Source: Zygnema cylindricum (lineage: Eukaryota > Streptophyta > Zygnematophyceae > Zygnematales > Zygnemataceae). Taken from it: DNA of 64,000 bases. The stretch lies in assembly GCA_037447655.1 (NCBI GenBank), contig JBBHKE010001258.1, forward strand, positions 514,327 through 578,326, read 5' to 3'. Numbering within the stretch: position 1 is the stretch's first letter; the number at the start of each line of letters is the position of its first letter. Below are positions 11,904 to 29,339 of this stretch, piece by piece. Under the pieces are notes generated by a model. The model was not told the DNA's origin. It did no database searches and saw only the letters and a program-made list of their open reading frames with translations. The position numbers and the translations under genes are program-made.

Positions 11904-12100
11904 ATAAACTGATCCTCCTTGCTTCCTCTCTCACTCTACCTTTTTCTTTTATTGTGATATGCTTATTTGTTGCTTGCTTTCTGTACAAATTTCAACCACC
12001 AATTCTTTGTTATCTTACGACTTTATTGCTTGTTTCTTCATCATTTTCTTTTGCAGCTGATTGTGATGCATGTTTATCAATTTGTTTGTCGCATGCACGG
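11902..12100. repeat. B repeat, left copy (about 200 bp)
   Basis: Matches 13286-13499 in direct orientation (ACATAAACTGATCCTCCTTG versus ACATAAAATGATCCTCCTTG), ending near GCATGCACG. The two copies flank 1.2 kb of unrelated sequence, like small LTRs, but I see no convincing primer-binding site or polypurine tract. Confidence 0.85.
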
Positions 12101-13285
12101 CAACTGTTATGCCGCATCACGTCGCCGCATGGTAATTACATTCAATTGCATTTAAACAACATTTATTTTACATTTTATCCCTACGTAAGTGGTCCTTATA
12201 AAAAGGACGCCACACTAATTTACTAGTGGGAATATCTCGGTGGCGACAAGGCCGTACACATTTTGGTGCGACGCCGTGGAACCCGCGAACATTTCAGATT
12301 CTGTCCGCGAGGTAGTCGGTCGCCGGAGTTCACGCAAACCGACCAAATTTGTTGTCTGGGAGTTTTTATGAACCGACTTACTTTGCTGGCCGGAATTCCA
12401 GCGACTAATTTATGTCGATGTACGGACTTCCGCGAACCAAAACATGAACTCAAAGTGATGTCAGTGCCATCGTAGATTTGAAACGCGAATCGACGGCCAT
12501 AAACAATGCAGACGAATGGACGCTCCGGATTCAGAATGCATGCAGATCCATTTTAAGTCGTGGACCCTTGGAGTTCGCACGCATTCACATGTAGCGTAGG
12601 AAGGGTTTTTATCTGCAAGTTGTAGATTTTGTAATGTAAGGCATACGATTCCGGTCGCCTATTGGCCAGAATCCAAAATAGGAGCAAACAACTACATAGA
12701 ACGCATGAATTCGTAGTAGGTTAGAAGCTCAGCCGTAGACTTTGTACCTAACGAATTTTAGGCGAATTTTCTGCTCACAATTTCAAGAGCACATGAATTC
12801 TCTTTTTGGAAGATTTGACCTAAACTCGGAGGATTTTCTTGTGAAATTGTCTGGATAGTTATAGTGGCTATTTTTCTTACCATTAAGCATTCTGCTGCCT
12901 AGCTTTTACTTTCTTGCTCTGTAAATTTGCCCTACAAATAAATCTACACCGCTCACGCCGAGGCCTAATCGGTTTCCCTTCACTTCTTCTCTCGTTATGT
13001 CAAGTGGATTGCTATTTAGCCTTCTATCTCAGGTTGTTGTTGAACCCTGAATTGTGATTAGACAGTTTTGAGTTTGCTTGTGTGGTTCACTTGGGGATGG
13101 TGAATTAGGGTTGGCTTTGGTTATTTGTGTTGCGTGAGGCTAAATCTGGTTATCGCGGATTTGCTCGCAGTTTTCTATATTTTCAGTCTATGTGTTGTGA
13201 TATTTAGGTTAGATCTTTATTGATCGAACTCTTGCAAGGAATATAAACTGACCAAAAAGCCTAGTGGCTATCTGTTGGCATAACA
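12101..13285. other. Unique filler (C) between the B repeats
   Basis: About 1.2 kb without a recognisable gene or element. Short open frames are not convincing. Together with the B repeats it forms a B-C-B block of 1.6 kb lying between the two copies of the duplicated A segment. Confidence 0.6.
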
Positions 13286-13499
13286 TACATAAAATGATCC
13301 TCCTTGCTTCCTCTCTCACTCTACCTTTTTCTTTTATTGTGATATGCTTATTTGTTGCTTGCTGCCTGTACAAATTTCAACCACCAATTTCAACCACCAA
13401 TTCTCTGTTATGTTACGACTTTCTTGCGTGTTTCTTCATTATTTTCCTTTGCAGCTGATTGTGATGCATGTTTATCATTTTGATTGTCACATGCACGAC
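13286..13499. repeat. B repeat, right copy
   Basis: Direct copy of 11902-12100 with several substitutions and a 13-bp internal duplication of TTTCAACCACCAA-type text. It ends two bases before the second A segment begins. Confidence 0.85.
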
Positions 13500-13689
13500 A
13501 GCCCGAACCGCTCGAGAAAGCTCACCAACACGACCTAAGTGAATTGCTCGACGATAAAAGGTCGGGACATCTGATGGCTTAGGTGGGCGACGTGGTATGA
13601 AATAGGTGCTCGATACCAGATCCTCATGCCCGGCTTGGAGGGCCTTCTAGTCACCACGAAGGAATCGGCGACAACGAGCCATAATTTCC

Positions 13690-14160
13690 CTAGCCCCACT
13701 GCCCCCTCCACGACCTAGAAGGACTGGTAACTAGAGAGAACATAAGAAGAAGGTGCCAAGGTGCAATGTCCGTCAAGTTTGAATAAATGTGGGACAAAGG
13801 GAGGTGGAGAGCATCTTGTACAATTTTCCTCACGGCCATCGGAATACGGGTGTACAATCGCGGGCGGGGGGCTCCCAAGTCATAAGCCCCCAAAACATCT
13901 AACTCACGGACAAAAGTCCAGTCTTCATTTGTGGGTTCGGAGAGGAGGGTGGTCGATGATGATTGAAGAGAGGTGAGAGATGAAGGGCCACCCATGGCTC
14001 TACAATGGCGACAACTCCGTGTATGAAGGGAAATACCGACCCCAGCGGCAAAAAGGTTGTGACACCCAAGACATTCCAAACGCCTAGAGGCTTGTTTACG
14101 AGGTTTGGGTGGAGGTGGGGGAGGGAGAAGGGAAAAAGAAGGGCTTAATATTAAATCCAA
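13690..14160 (-). pseudogene. Duplicated retrotransposon N-terminal fragment
   Basis: Copy of the frame at 10273-10677, starting with the same MDLILSPSFSLLPPPPPPKP and keeping the zinc finger (CLGCHNLFAAGVGISLHTRSC). It runs past the stop seen in the other copy because of sequence differences and ends inside the A2 segment, whose left edge cuts off the rest of the element. Confidence 0.8.
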
Positions 14161-14170
14161 ATATCTCTAA

Positions 14171-15104
14171 GGGTACGTCCCCATGTATTAAAGTATCGAC
14201 TTTAATCTGTCGTTTTCTCCCAAAACGCAGTTTCGTACGAAAAAAACTTTAGCTGTACAAAAAAAACAATTTTTTAAAAGTACAGCAAACGTCAAGTCGA
14301 TACTTTGAATGTACTTCATGTTTGTCGTCAGGTGAACGCATTTTGGCGTTTTCTTTTTTTCCAGCCCGTCAAAAAACTTCATCAAAATCACCTCGCGATT
14401 GGATTTCAGGGAAAGTGTCAGCCAAACAACGAATGAATAATGACCCACGTACGCGCCACACGAGTGGGAAAACTTTAGGACGAGGGAGAGTACTCGCTAT
14501 TTTTCTCCCTGCCCGTCACGCGCATGTACAGAAAGACGAGGATGTACGGAAAAAAAAATCTGCAGGGGTCTCGGACCTCCAATTTCATTCATGGGTCCTC
14601 GGTAGAATTTTGCATCGTCGTCGCCTCTTCCCTCTCCCTCTCACACTATCACTTTTATCTCACACATTTTAGAACGAGGCACGACAAAACTGGTATGAAA
14701 TGAAAGATATTTGAAAAATAAGTCTTTTGAATACCTTTATGTATATTTTTATGACAAGTAGAGCGAAAAAAGCAGAGAAAACGAAATCGGGTATCCATGG
14801 CCGAAAGATCTTGAATCTGTGACGTCACAAGTGAGCGTGACGTCATAATGTTACAAAACCCTAAACATCTGCCATGTCACAAAATTACAAAAATCTAGAC
14901 GTCTACAACTGTCAATGTTTTTGTTGGCGTCACCAATTTGGTAGTCGTCGTCAACCGTCACAAAGTTGTACCTACGTCTACAACCGTCACATGTCAAAGT
15001 TATGATTTCATTTTCGCACATAGGGACGCTTTTCAAAGTAGTACGGAACACCTCACTACAGTCCAAGTACTTTTTCAAAGTATCGCTTACATGGGGACCT
15101 ACCC
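14171..15104. mobile_element. PIF/Harbinger-like element, second copy, TAA target duplication
   Basis: Almost identical to 10688-11620, with TAA at 14168-14170 and 15105-15107. It arrived by duplication of the surrounding segment, since the flanking retrotransposon and hAT sequences are shared too. Differences are a few single-base insertions or deletions and substitutions. Confidence 0.85.
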
Positions 15105-15332
15105 TAAGTAATAACAATGGGCAGTGTACTGGAAAGAAACACGTGGCCTACAGAAGAGTTAAACTTCAAACTTCCATAGGTTTAAACGTGCGAGCACAGC
15201 TGGAACCGCTATATATTGTGACCTCGTAAAATACGCATACTATTCACGAAATTACAGTGTAAAACGCGTATTCCGCCGGGTAGCAATGTAATATTGTAAC
15301 TTTGTAAGGTTTCCATTTTCCAAGAATTAAAC

Positions 15333-15814
15333 CATAGTTGTTCACGGCGTTTAGTGCGAACGATTTAATCGCGACGAATTATACGTAACAAACGCATTGA
15401 ACCATTTGAAAAAATCTTAAAAATCGTTATTGAATTTTCGTCCGTACTATTCCGTACATGTAAACAAAAATAAATTTCACATATATCGCAGTTTGTACCA
15501 TTTTCGTACATTTTCCGTATCTTTTCGTAATATTTCGTACATTTTTGGTACAATTCCGTATATTTCCGTAAAATTTCTGTTCAGTTTACCGGACAGAAAG
15601 TACTACGAAGTGCAAGGTATCTTTTCGTCAAATTTCGTACATTTACTGTACAAAACCGTACATCTATCGTAAAATACCGTACCGTTTCCGTGAATTAGCC
15701 GTTCAGTTTACCGGACAGAAAGTACATCGCGTTTTTTTCCGATTTATTCAAAAGTCACGAATTATACGTTTTAATCGGAAAAAAAGAAAAAATCGCGCGA
15801 TTTGAACAACTATG
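15333..15814. mobile_element. hAT-like non-autonomous element with 8-bp target duplication
   Basis: Ends CATAGTTGTTCA and TGAACAACTATG; exact 8-bp duplication AATTAAAC at 15325-15332 and 15815-15822. Similarity of the two ends extends inward with gaps (CGAATTATACGT occurs in both orientations). The interior is rich in CCGTAC/TTCCGTA words. An 8-bp duplication indicates the hAT superfamily. The right end lies about 130 bp upstream of the first ATG of the mTERF gene, so it is part of, or next to, that promoter. Confidence 0.85.
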
Positions 15815-15944
15815 AATTAAACCAATGGTGCGCATACGGTGAACGAATACTGTATGCACACATTTTTGCGCACAATAAAAGTTTAGAACCAAAGTACGAT
15901 ATAGGGATGAACTGACGATTTTTCACTTTTACCGGATCTCTTGT

Positions 15945-17450
15945 ATGTGCGAAGAAACGCACAACCTCTCGATTTCTCCGATCTGCCGATTGCATGCCTT
16001 GCCTCTGCTGGCGCTCCTGAAGGCTCAAAAATCTGTCTGTAATGTTGCTGTAACTTTTATTCTCCTGCTCACACTCTCTCTTTCTCTTTGCACTCCAATG
16101 GCATGGCTATCTCTATGCCTCTTCTCTGTCTCTCCCCCTGCTCTCTCTCTCTCTTTCGTGAGCGTGACACTCAGAAAGCATGCTAGCCGTGGAACCCTAG
16201 CCATCCCTCCACACGTGCCACCTCTCAAGCTAATTGGAGCACTAGACCACAAGTACACGTGGCAGCAGTTCGACCACTCAAAGCGTCTCGCTCTTGGGCC
16301 AGTGCCGGCCCTGAAAAAAGGGAACTCAACAGTCGCGGCAGATGATGACGTGGCAAAGGTATTCGACGGCGTTGCAGATGCCATTGTGGAAGATGATGAC
16401 GCGGCAGATGTACTTTACGACACGGCAAACGCTGACGTGGCATTTCTTGACGTGGCAGCTGCTGACGTGGCAGTTGCTGACGCGGTAGATGCTGACGTGG
16501 CAGCAGCAGTGGAGATTTTGGTGCGCTTAGGGTGCTCCAGACAACAGCTTCAGCGACTTTTGAAAAGAAAATCTGCTGACCTGGCAAGAGGAAAGAGACA
16601 TATTCTTCGAAAGGCGGCGATTTTCAACCGATACGGAATCGATATGCAGGATTTTTTCACAGCGATAGAGAGGTACATCAGTACTCGACAGCATTTCCTC
16701 ACAGGTTCAGATGAACAACATGAGTCGGTTCTTAGTTACCTCCAAGACTCTCTAAAAGTACAAAACATGGGCAAAATAGTCAGCCGTATACCGACAATTC
16801 TTGGCAGTCTCCCTCCCACCATTGAATCCAAAGTGCAGTTGTGGGAGAGTCTTGGCGTGCCTCTCTCTTCCAAAATGTTGGAAATGTATCCTGCAATTTT
16901 CACTCGGAGTGATAATTCTATGAGAGAAGGGATAGAGACTGTCAAAGCAATTTTGCCTCACAAATTGGGTGAAGTTGTTCTCGCTAAATTCCCTCCTCTC
17001 GCATTTAGGAAAAAGGAAGACTTACAACAAACAGTCCTTGTTCTTCATGAGATGTTTGGGAAAGACATAGCCGAACAACTTTTGGTGAAGTGTCCAAACA
17101 TTCTTTTGGCTCCGTATACCACAATCCGAGAAACGTACGAACAACTTGAAAAGCAATTTGGAGAGGAGACTTCCCTTAAAATGGTCCAAACTAGACCTAA
17201 AGTTCTCGGCTCATCTTGGAACACCACCGCCTCGAAAATGGACTTTCTAGTGACGGAAATGGGCCGTAGTATAGAGGAAATATCTGATTGGCCTACAACT
17301 CTTGGGTTTTCCCTTGAAAAGAGGTTGAAGCTTCGTCATAACGCCCTTGTCAACGCAGGAATCGAGGGAAACCATTATTCTTTAGCGGGAATTTTAAACC
17401 CATCCGACCCCATCTTTGAAGAAAAGTTTGGAGTTTCTTTAACCCGATAA
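15945..17450 (+). CDS. mTERF-family organellar protein, intronless
   Basis: mTERF proteins are helical-repeat nucleic-acid binders acting on transcription or RNA processing in chloroplasts and mitochondria. The 501-residue frame has, from about residue 183 to 495, the family's repeated pattern of paired helices and Pro-containing turns (RIPTILGSLPPTIESKVQLW, MYPAIFTRS, KFPPLAFRKKEDLQQ, KCPNILLAPYTTIRE, TRPKVLGSSW, WPTTLGFSLEKRLKLRHNAL). It ends FEEKFGVSLTR. The first ATG is at 15945, but the Met at 16098 (MAWLSLCLF..., 450 residues) starts a more typical Ser/Leu/Arg targeting peptide and may be the true start. Residues about 130-190 are an Asp-Ala-Val repeat. The gene lacks introns, unlike the other host genes here. 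Plastid versus mitochondrial target is undecided. Confidence 0.9.
   Translation: MCEETHNLSISPICRLHALPLLALLKAQKSVCNVAVTFILLLTLSLSLCTPMAWLSLCLFSVSPPALSLSFVSVTLRKHASRGTLAIPPHVPPLKLIGALDHKYTWQQFDHSKRLALGPVPALKKGNSTVAADDDVAKVFDGVADAIVEDDDAADVLYDTANADVAFLDVAAADVAVADAVDADVAAAVEILVRLGCSRQQLQRLLKRKSADLARGKRHILRKAAIFNRYGIDMQDFFTAIERYISTRQHFLTGSDEQHESVLSYLQDSLKVQNMGKIVSRIPTILGSLPPTIESKVQLWESLGVPLSSKMLEMYPAIFTRSDNSMREGIETVKAILPHKLGEVVLAKFPPLAFRKKEDLQQTVLVLHEMFGKDIAEQLLVKCPNILLAPYTTIRETYEQLEKQFGEETSLKMVQTRPKVLGSSWNTTASKMDFLVTEMGRSIEEISDWPTTLGFSLEKRLKLRHNALVNAGIEGNHYSLAGILNPSDPIFEEKFGVSLTR
16336..16512 (+). repeat. GACGTGGCAGATGCT-like minisatellite within the mTERF coding region
   Basis: About ten degenerate copies of a 12-21-base unit built on GATGACGTGGCA / GCTGACGTGGCAG. 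All changes keep the frame, giving Asp-Ala/Val-Ala-Asp repeats between the targeting region and the mTERF fold. Confidence 0.85.
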
Positions 17451-19924
17451 ACACTGTGAGTGCCTTTGACTTTCATACATATTACATTTCTCTTTTCTTG
17501 TCTCATTGTTATCCACATTTTTCCTGTAGCCGTAAGTTTGATATTTATTAGTAACCAATTTAAATGTTCTCGCTTGGTGCAATTTCTTGCCTGAATTCAA
17601 AGGGCTTAAGAACATAATAAGGATTGTGGCCTCAAACTTTCAATTATAGTTCTCGACTCGTTTAGTATGACTTTTTTTATCTTTTGGACTGACATCATCT
17701 GTTTGTATTTGTAAATGTGAGAATGAAGGGAAGTTGAAGGGAGAATGAGGATGAAAGTGACGCTTTTCGATGCTGGGAATGGCCATCTCCTGAATTCTTT
17801 TGAACTTGGAGGCTAATGAAATATGGGGAAATGTCTGGACTCGAGTGAAAAGGATTCATCAGTAAGTCAATGATTATTGATGGAGGTGGTATTAGAGTCG
17901 ATGATAAAGGAGAGGCTGGGTTGATTTAATGCGATGTTCAACAGTTGATTTTGCTGATTGTCACACCTATCCATGTAGACAGTCAGAAAATTGGAGTGGA
18001 AAATTCAGTATTGTGTTGTCTCATGAGTGTCTTTAAATATTTACTCCTTCAGTGGTTCAAGGAAACAATGCAACAACTTATTTCTTGCAATCTCTTTTTC
18101 CTCTAGTTATGTCATCTTGTATAGTTTACAAAATCGTCATGTAAAGGTCCATTTTATATTTTTGTATTGCAGGTATTATGGAGCTTTGCGACTAAGCAGC
18201 TTTTCGAGCCTTCCATTTGTATGTTTTTTGTAAAAACGCCTCAAGATCACTTTTCTTATGGATAATCTCAACCTTTTCAGCTGAGAAAGGGACGGGAGGA
18301 GACAGTATTGCAAATACATGACCAAGAGACAAAAGCCGAAAATATGAATGGGAGTAAGACATTCGTAAATCCTTATTTAGGATACATGTGGTCAATCCTA
18401 ATTTGGGGAATGTTTTCATGGCATATTCGCCTATTTAATAGCTTTGAAATTGTTTATCGAGGCAAACCTTGATAAAATGTGTGGATTATTATGTAGGTAA
18501 TGCTTGTGGATTAGCCAAAAAATAAGTTGTAAATTATTTGATCGTCAATACAAAATACCTGGCAAATAGAATAGCGATAGGTACGAGGAATCTAGACTGC
18601 AGACCACTATTTCAGCAAAATAATGCAGGTGTCCGATTTGGTTTTTCTTATTGTAATTTTATTAACGTATTTGGTTTTTCTTATTGTGCTTTTGTTGATG
18701 TCTATGGACTATTGATTTCAGGATCCTAAACTGTACTTGCACTGCAGCATCTTTTTTTTGGTGATGATGGAACGAGGAAAAAACGATTTGCTACTTTCTA
18801 AGAATGTGTAGCAAACCTAGAAGACAAAAATTAAAGCTTTATTTTTATAGAAATCCGTTAGTTTTTACGGCGTGTCAAAATAATGACATCATTGCAAGGC
18901 AATCTGTGGGGCTTGGGTTGTTTGACATATATATGCCAATTCTTTTTGTTTTTCATTGATCTTCAAAATTAATCGCAGTTTATTGCTAAGTTCTCTCCTA
19001 CCTGGATGTGTCTGACATTTTCACGTTTAATCTTTCCATTTTCTGTTGACCTTAAAAAGTTAACCTCAATTTGTGGCGAAGTTTGGTCCTATCTAGAAAG
19101 CTTCTGAAGAGAGGTGTGCACACTTTCCACTCCAATTTGAGATGTTAGAAATTGGCCGTATATCCAAAAAAAAAATGTTGCAATTGCAGATATTGTACAG
19201 CCGTTTTTTGAGACTTAACACTTAGTCTGCAATATAAATATCAATTCACGAGGGTGCAAATGGATGGGTTTCTATCGCTCATAGGGAAGAAATACGACGA
19301 TTGAGAAAAAGTTGATTAACTAAAAGATGGTTTTTAGGTCAAAAGCCCACGACATCTGTTCTGGCAACAATATGCTTCGATGTTTCTATGAATGTGTGAA
19401 TTCAAAGCTGAGTCAATTGTGTCGTAATCATAAGTTCTGGAAGCATTTAAAGATCTACAATAAGTACTGTAGACATTTAGGTTTGCAACCAATCACACTA
19501 TAAATGGTCAAAAGTCCTATTATACCATAACTCTTTTGACCCATTATTATTAAGACTTGTCGCCAGTACGGATGGCTGGATAATTGGTTCAACTATGGCT
19601 TGCCTCTTCGGTTGGTGGAAAATCTTTCGAATAAACCTCAATGGATAAATGTACTTTGGCTCGTCTTTAAAAAGAAACATTGCCCTGGATTTGCACATAT
19701 TTTTCTAATAGAAAACTGCTCCATAGTGTATACTGAGCCCGAGGGAAACTAAGATGCACAGTATTGTACCTTTATTTGGTCCATAGATGGAATTTCAAAT
19801 ATTAATAATGAGAGAAAATTTCGTATGAAAGTTTACGAAATTAGGATACTGTTGCTGAAATATCTCACAACAGAAAATCCAACGGCTAATCTCTGGCGGC
19901 CGCGTGAATTCCTCTGTCCTTCGG

Positions 19925-20145
19925 TACACCGCCAATCGTTATTAGCGTTGTGTACGCTAATTCCGTCCCGCTTTTTTTTTTTTTAATTCTCAAATAAAAT
20001 TGTCCACACTATTTAAAAAAAACCCTAATTTCTAATTAGAATAGACGATTTCTTCGAAAATTTTCAAATTCCCAATTAGCGTGAACCACGCTAATTATTC
20101 GTATACGCTAAAAAAACTTACACGCTAATAACGATTGGCAGTGTA
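19925..20145. mobile_element. MITE, TACACCG family
   Basis: Left end TACACCGCCAATCGTTATT and right end AATAACGATTGGCAGTGTA are inverted repeats with one mismatch in the aligned TIR, both with terminal TA. The 221-bp interior contains TGTACGCTAATTCCGTCCCGC, shared with the element at 42653. Confidence 0.85.
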
Positions 20146-21094
20146 GTGTATGTGTATAGCGAGATAGTAGTGGTGTAATAGTGTGGAGAGCGATGATGAT
20201 GACATTGGTTGCTGTTCTAAGAATAAAATGGTTTTAGTCGTACATGTGACATGTGTGTGTATTGGTGACAAACCGGAGTTTGTTTCCAGATATTAGACTT
20301 GCTGTTGCTGCTGTGATGTACACTAGCTGGAGAATTCACATTGTGATCCAGGGTGCAGTTTATCAACACCCAAAACTCCACTTTTAAATAAAATATAAAT
20401 TTCATCTCTTTATCATTCCGTATCATTATCAACCAATTGTGCAATTATGTAAAGTTCAAATGAATGACAAATGATAAATGGTAAATGACAAATGATGAAG
20501 TTCAAGACTGAATGATGAATCTCCACCTCGGGATTTTTCCCAACATTTTCAAGCTTGCTAAGCACTATAACTCAGCTTCCTTTTTTTTTTTTTTTTTTTT
20601 TTTTTAATTGAAAAATAATTTTTTTTAATATTAATTGGATATATGTATATGTTATATTCATATTATACTTGGATATATATTCCATTCAGATTAGTTACAC
20701 ATATTCGGCAAAGCAAGAAACTGAGATGGTGTTTTTCTTCAAGTTATAGGGGAATTATGCGAGCTTTGCAACTGGCTTTGCTGGCGCAGTAATCGTACTA
20801 TTCGTACAGAGAACAATACAATTCTATAAAAAAAATACATTTTCTGTTATGGTGATTATTGACCAGAATCACCAGAAATCACGTCCGCACAATTACTCTA
20901 ATCCGATGGATCAAGCAAAAACGACAAAATAATGTGGTTTTTTCCTGTTGTCAAGGTTGTGATTGCTTCTCATCATCTGTAAACGTGTTGTGGCGGAAAT
21001 CCCTAGTAGCAAAACATAATCTAGTGTTGTTAATTCTGATAAAGTTTTTACACTAGAAATTCAATAATGATTCAAAATTTAATAATGATTGACT

Positions 21095-21119
21095 AACTCT
21101 AATAGCGATGTAAGGTGTA
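21095..21119. mobile_element. MITE right terminus abutting a splice acceptor
   Basis: AACTCTAATAGCGATGTAAGGTGTA resembles the right end of the TACACCG family (TAATAGCGATTGGCGGTGTA) with small differences. The CAG acceptor of the first recognised GH9 exon follows after nine more bases. The left end of this element was not identified. Confidence 0.5.
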
Positions 21120-21120
21120 G

Positions 21121-28196
<7,076 letters not shown>

Positions 28197-28221
28197 AACA
28201 AAAAAAAACAGAAACAAAGAT

Positions 28222-28505
28222 TTTGGCATCCTTTCCTGAACATGAAAAAAAATAATAACCTTAAAAACAAAAACAAAACGATAAACAACTAGTTTTGAAT
28301 TTAAATGCCCATTGGTAGGACAAAAACAGAAACAAGAACAAGAAAGCAGAAACGAACACAACAAAAACAAAGATATTGGTTTCGTTTTTGAAGATCAAAT
28401 AAGTTATTGACCCCCCCAAAAAAAAAACAGGGAGCAGAAACAAGCAAAAATAAAGATTTTGGTTTCAGCTTTTGAACATGGAAAATGTTTACAACTTCAA
28501 AAACA
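28222..28505 (+). repeat. Degenerate repeats of the GH9 final-exon 3' end
   Basis: Text from the end of the last exon recurs downstream of the stop codon: CTAGTTTTGAATTTAAATGC...CATTGGTAGGAC at 28289-28321 copies GTAGTTTTGTATTTAAACGC...CAATGGTAGGAC. TTTTGGCATCCTTTCCTGAA at 28222, and similar units near 28376 and 28458, copy TTTTGGCGTCACTTTCTGAA at 28153. A-rich AAACAAAAAC spacers separate the units. Confidence 0.75.
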
Positions 28506-28965
28506 AAAACAAAAACAACCAAAAACAAAAACAAAACAGAAACAAACAAAAACGATGGGAGCTAAAAAACAAAGACAATGAAAACAACAATGAAAGAATG
28601 AATGGACATAAGAATTCAATCCGAGAGTCGAATATTAGTATCCTTTATTAAATCCTTAATACCAACTTTAAAAAGCCTTTATCGAAATCTTTATCTTCAG
28701 TAATACTGTTTATTAAAAGTATTTATATCAATGTTTGTGAAAAAAACACCACGGAAACCTTTGTATCCAAACAGGTTAAGAAAAATGATGCAGAAATACT
28801 TGGTTAAGTCTCTCGCTATTTAGTATTTTTTTGGTTTTTTTTTTTTTTTTGGGTTTTTTAGGTTATAAGGTGACTCTTTCCTTGTTGAAAGTATTTTCTT
28901 TTGTAGTTTTAGGACTATTTTACGAATATAAAGTTTTGTGACGAGAATAAGTAAGATTCTTAGAC

Positions 28966-29338
28966 TCCTTTTGCTTTCTTTTGCCTCCATTTGTCTCTAT
29001 TTGCCTCCGTCAGCCTCCCTTTGTCTTTGTTTGCTTCCGTTTGCCTCCTTTTTCCTTCATTTCCCTCCTTTTATCTTCTTTTGCTTCCAATTACCTCCGT
29101 TTGCCTCCGTTTGTCTTTGTTTACCTCCGTTTTTCTCCCTTGCTTCCCTTTACCTCCCTTTATTTACGTTTGCCTCTCTTGGCCTCTGTATGCCTCCCTT
29201 GGCCTCTGTTTGCCTCTGTTTACCTTTGTCTCCCTCCCTTTGACTCTGATTCCCTCCATTTGCCTCCCTTTTACTCCGTTTGCCTTTATTTTTTCCCTTT
29301 GCTTCCATTTTGCTTCCCTTTGCTTCCCTTTGCTTACT
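28966..29338 (+). repeat. TTTGCCTCC minisatellite, left part
   Basis: About 35 degenerate units of TTTGCCTCCGT / TTTGCTTCCCT. The same units resume at 32052-32170, so the retrotransposon copy between them split one array. Confidence 0.9.
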
Positions 29339-29339
29339 A

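Larger units (their letters stand above)
13501..15384. repeat. 1.9-kb direct repeat, right copy (A2)
   Basis: Second copy of 10016-11903. Here the retrotransposon fragment is truncated at the left edge, but the hAT-like element at the right edge is complete, the reverse of the situation in A1. This is what a tandem duplication X-A-Y to X-A-A-Y would produce. Confidence 0.9.

Noticed and set aside
11902-13499. B-C-B block as a complete miniature LTR retrotransposon
   Set aside because: Terminal direct repeats are present, but no primer-binding site, polypurine tract or short target duplication could be seen; kept only as a repeat-flanked block.
20748-20930. Frame reading NYASFATGFAGAVIVLFVQRT as a candidate GH9 N-terminal exon
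   Set aside because: It lacks the expected GH9 N-terminal residues and a donor that fits the phase of the exon at 21132.
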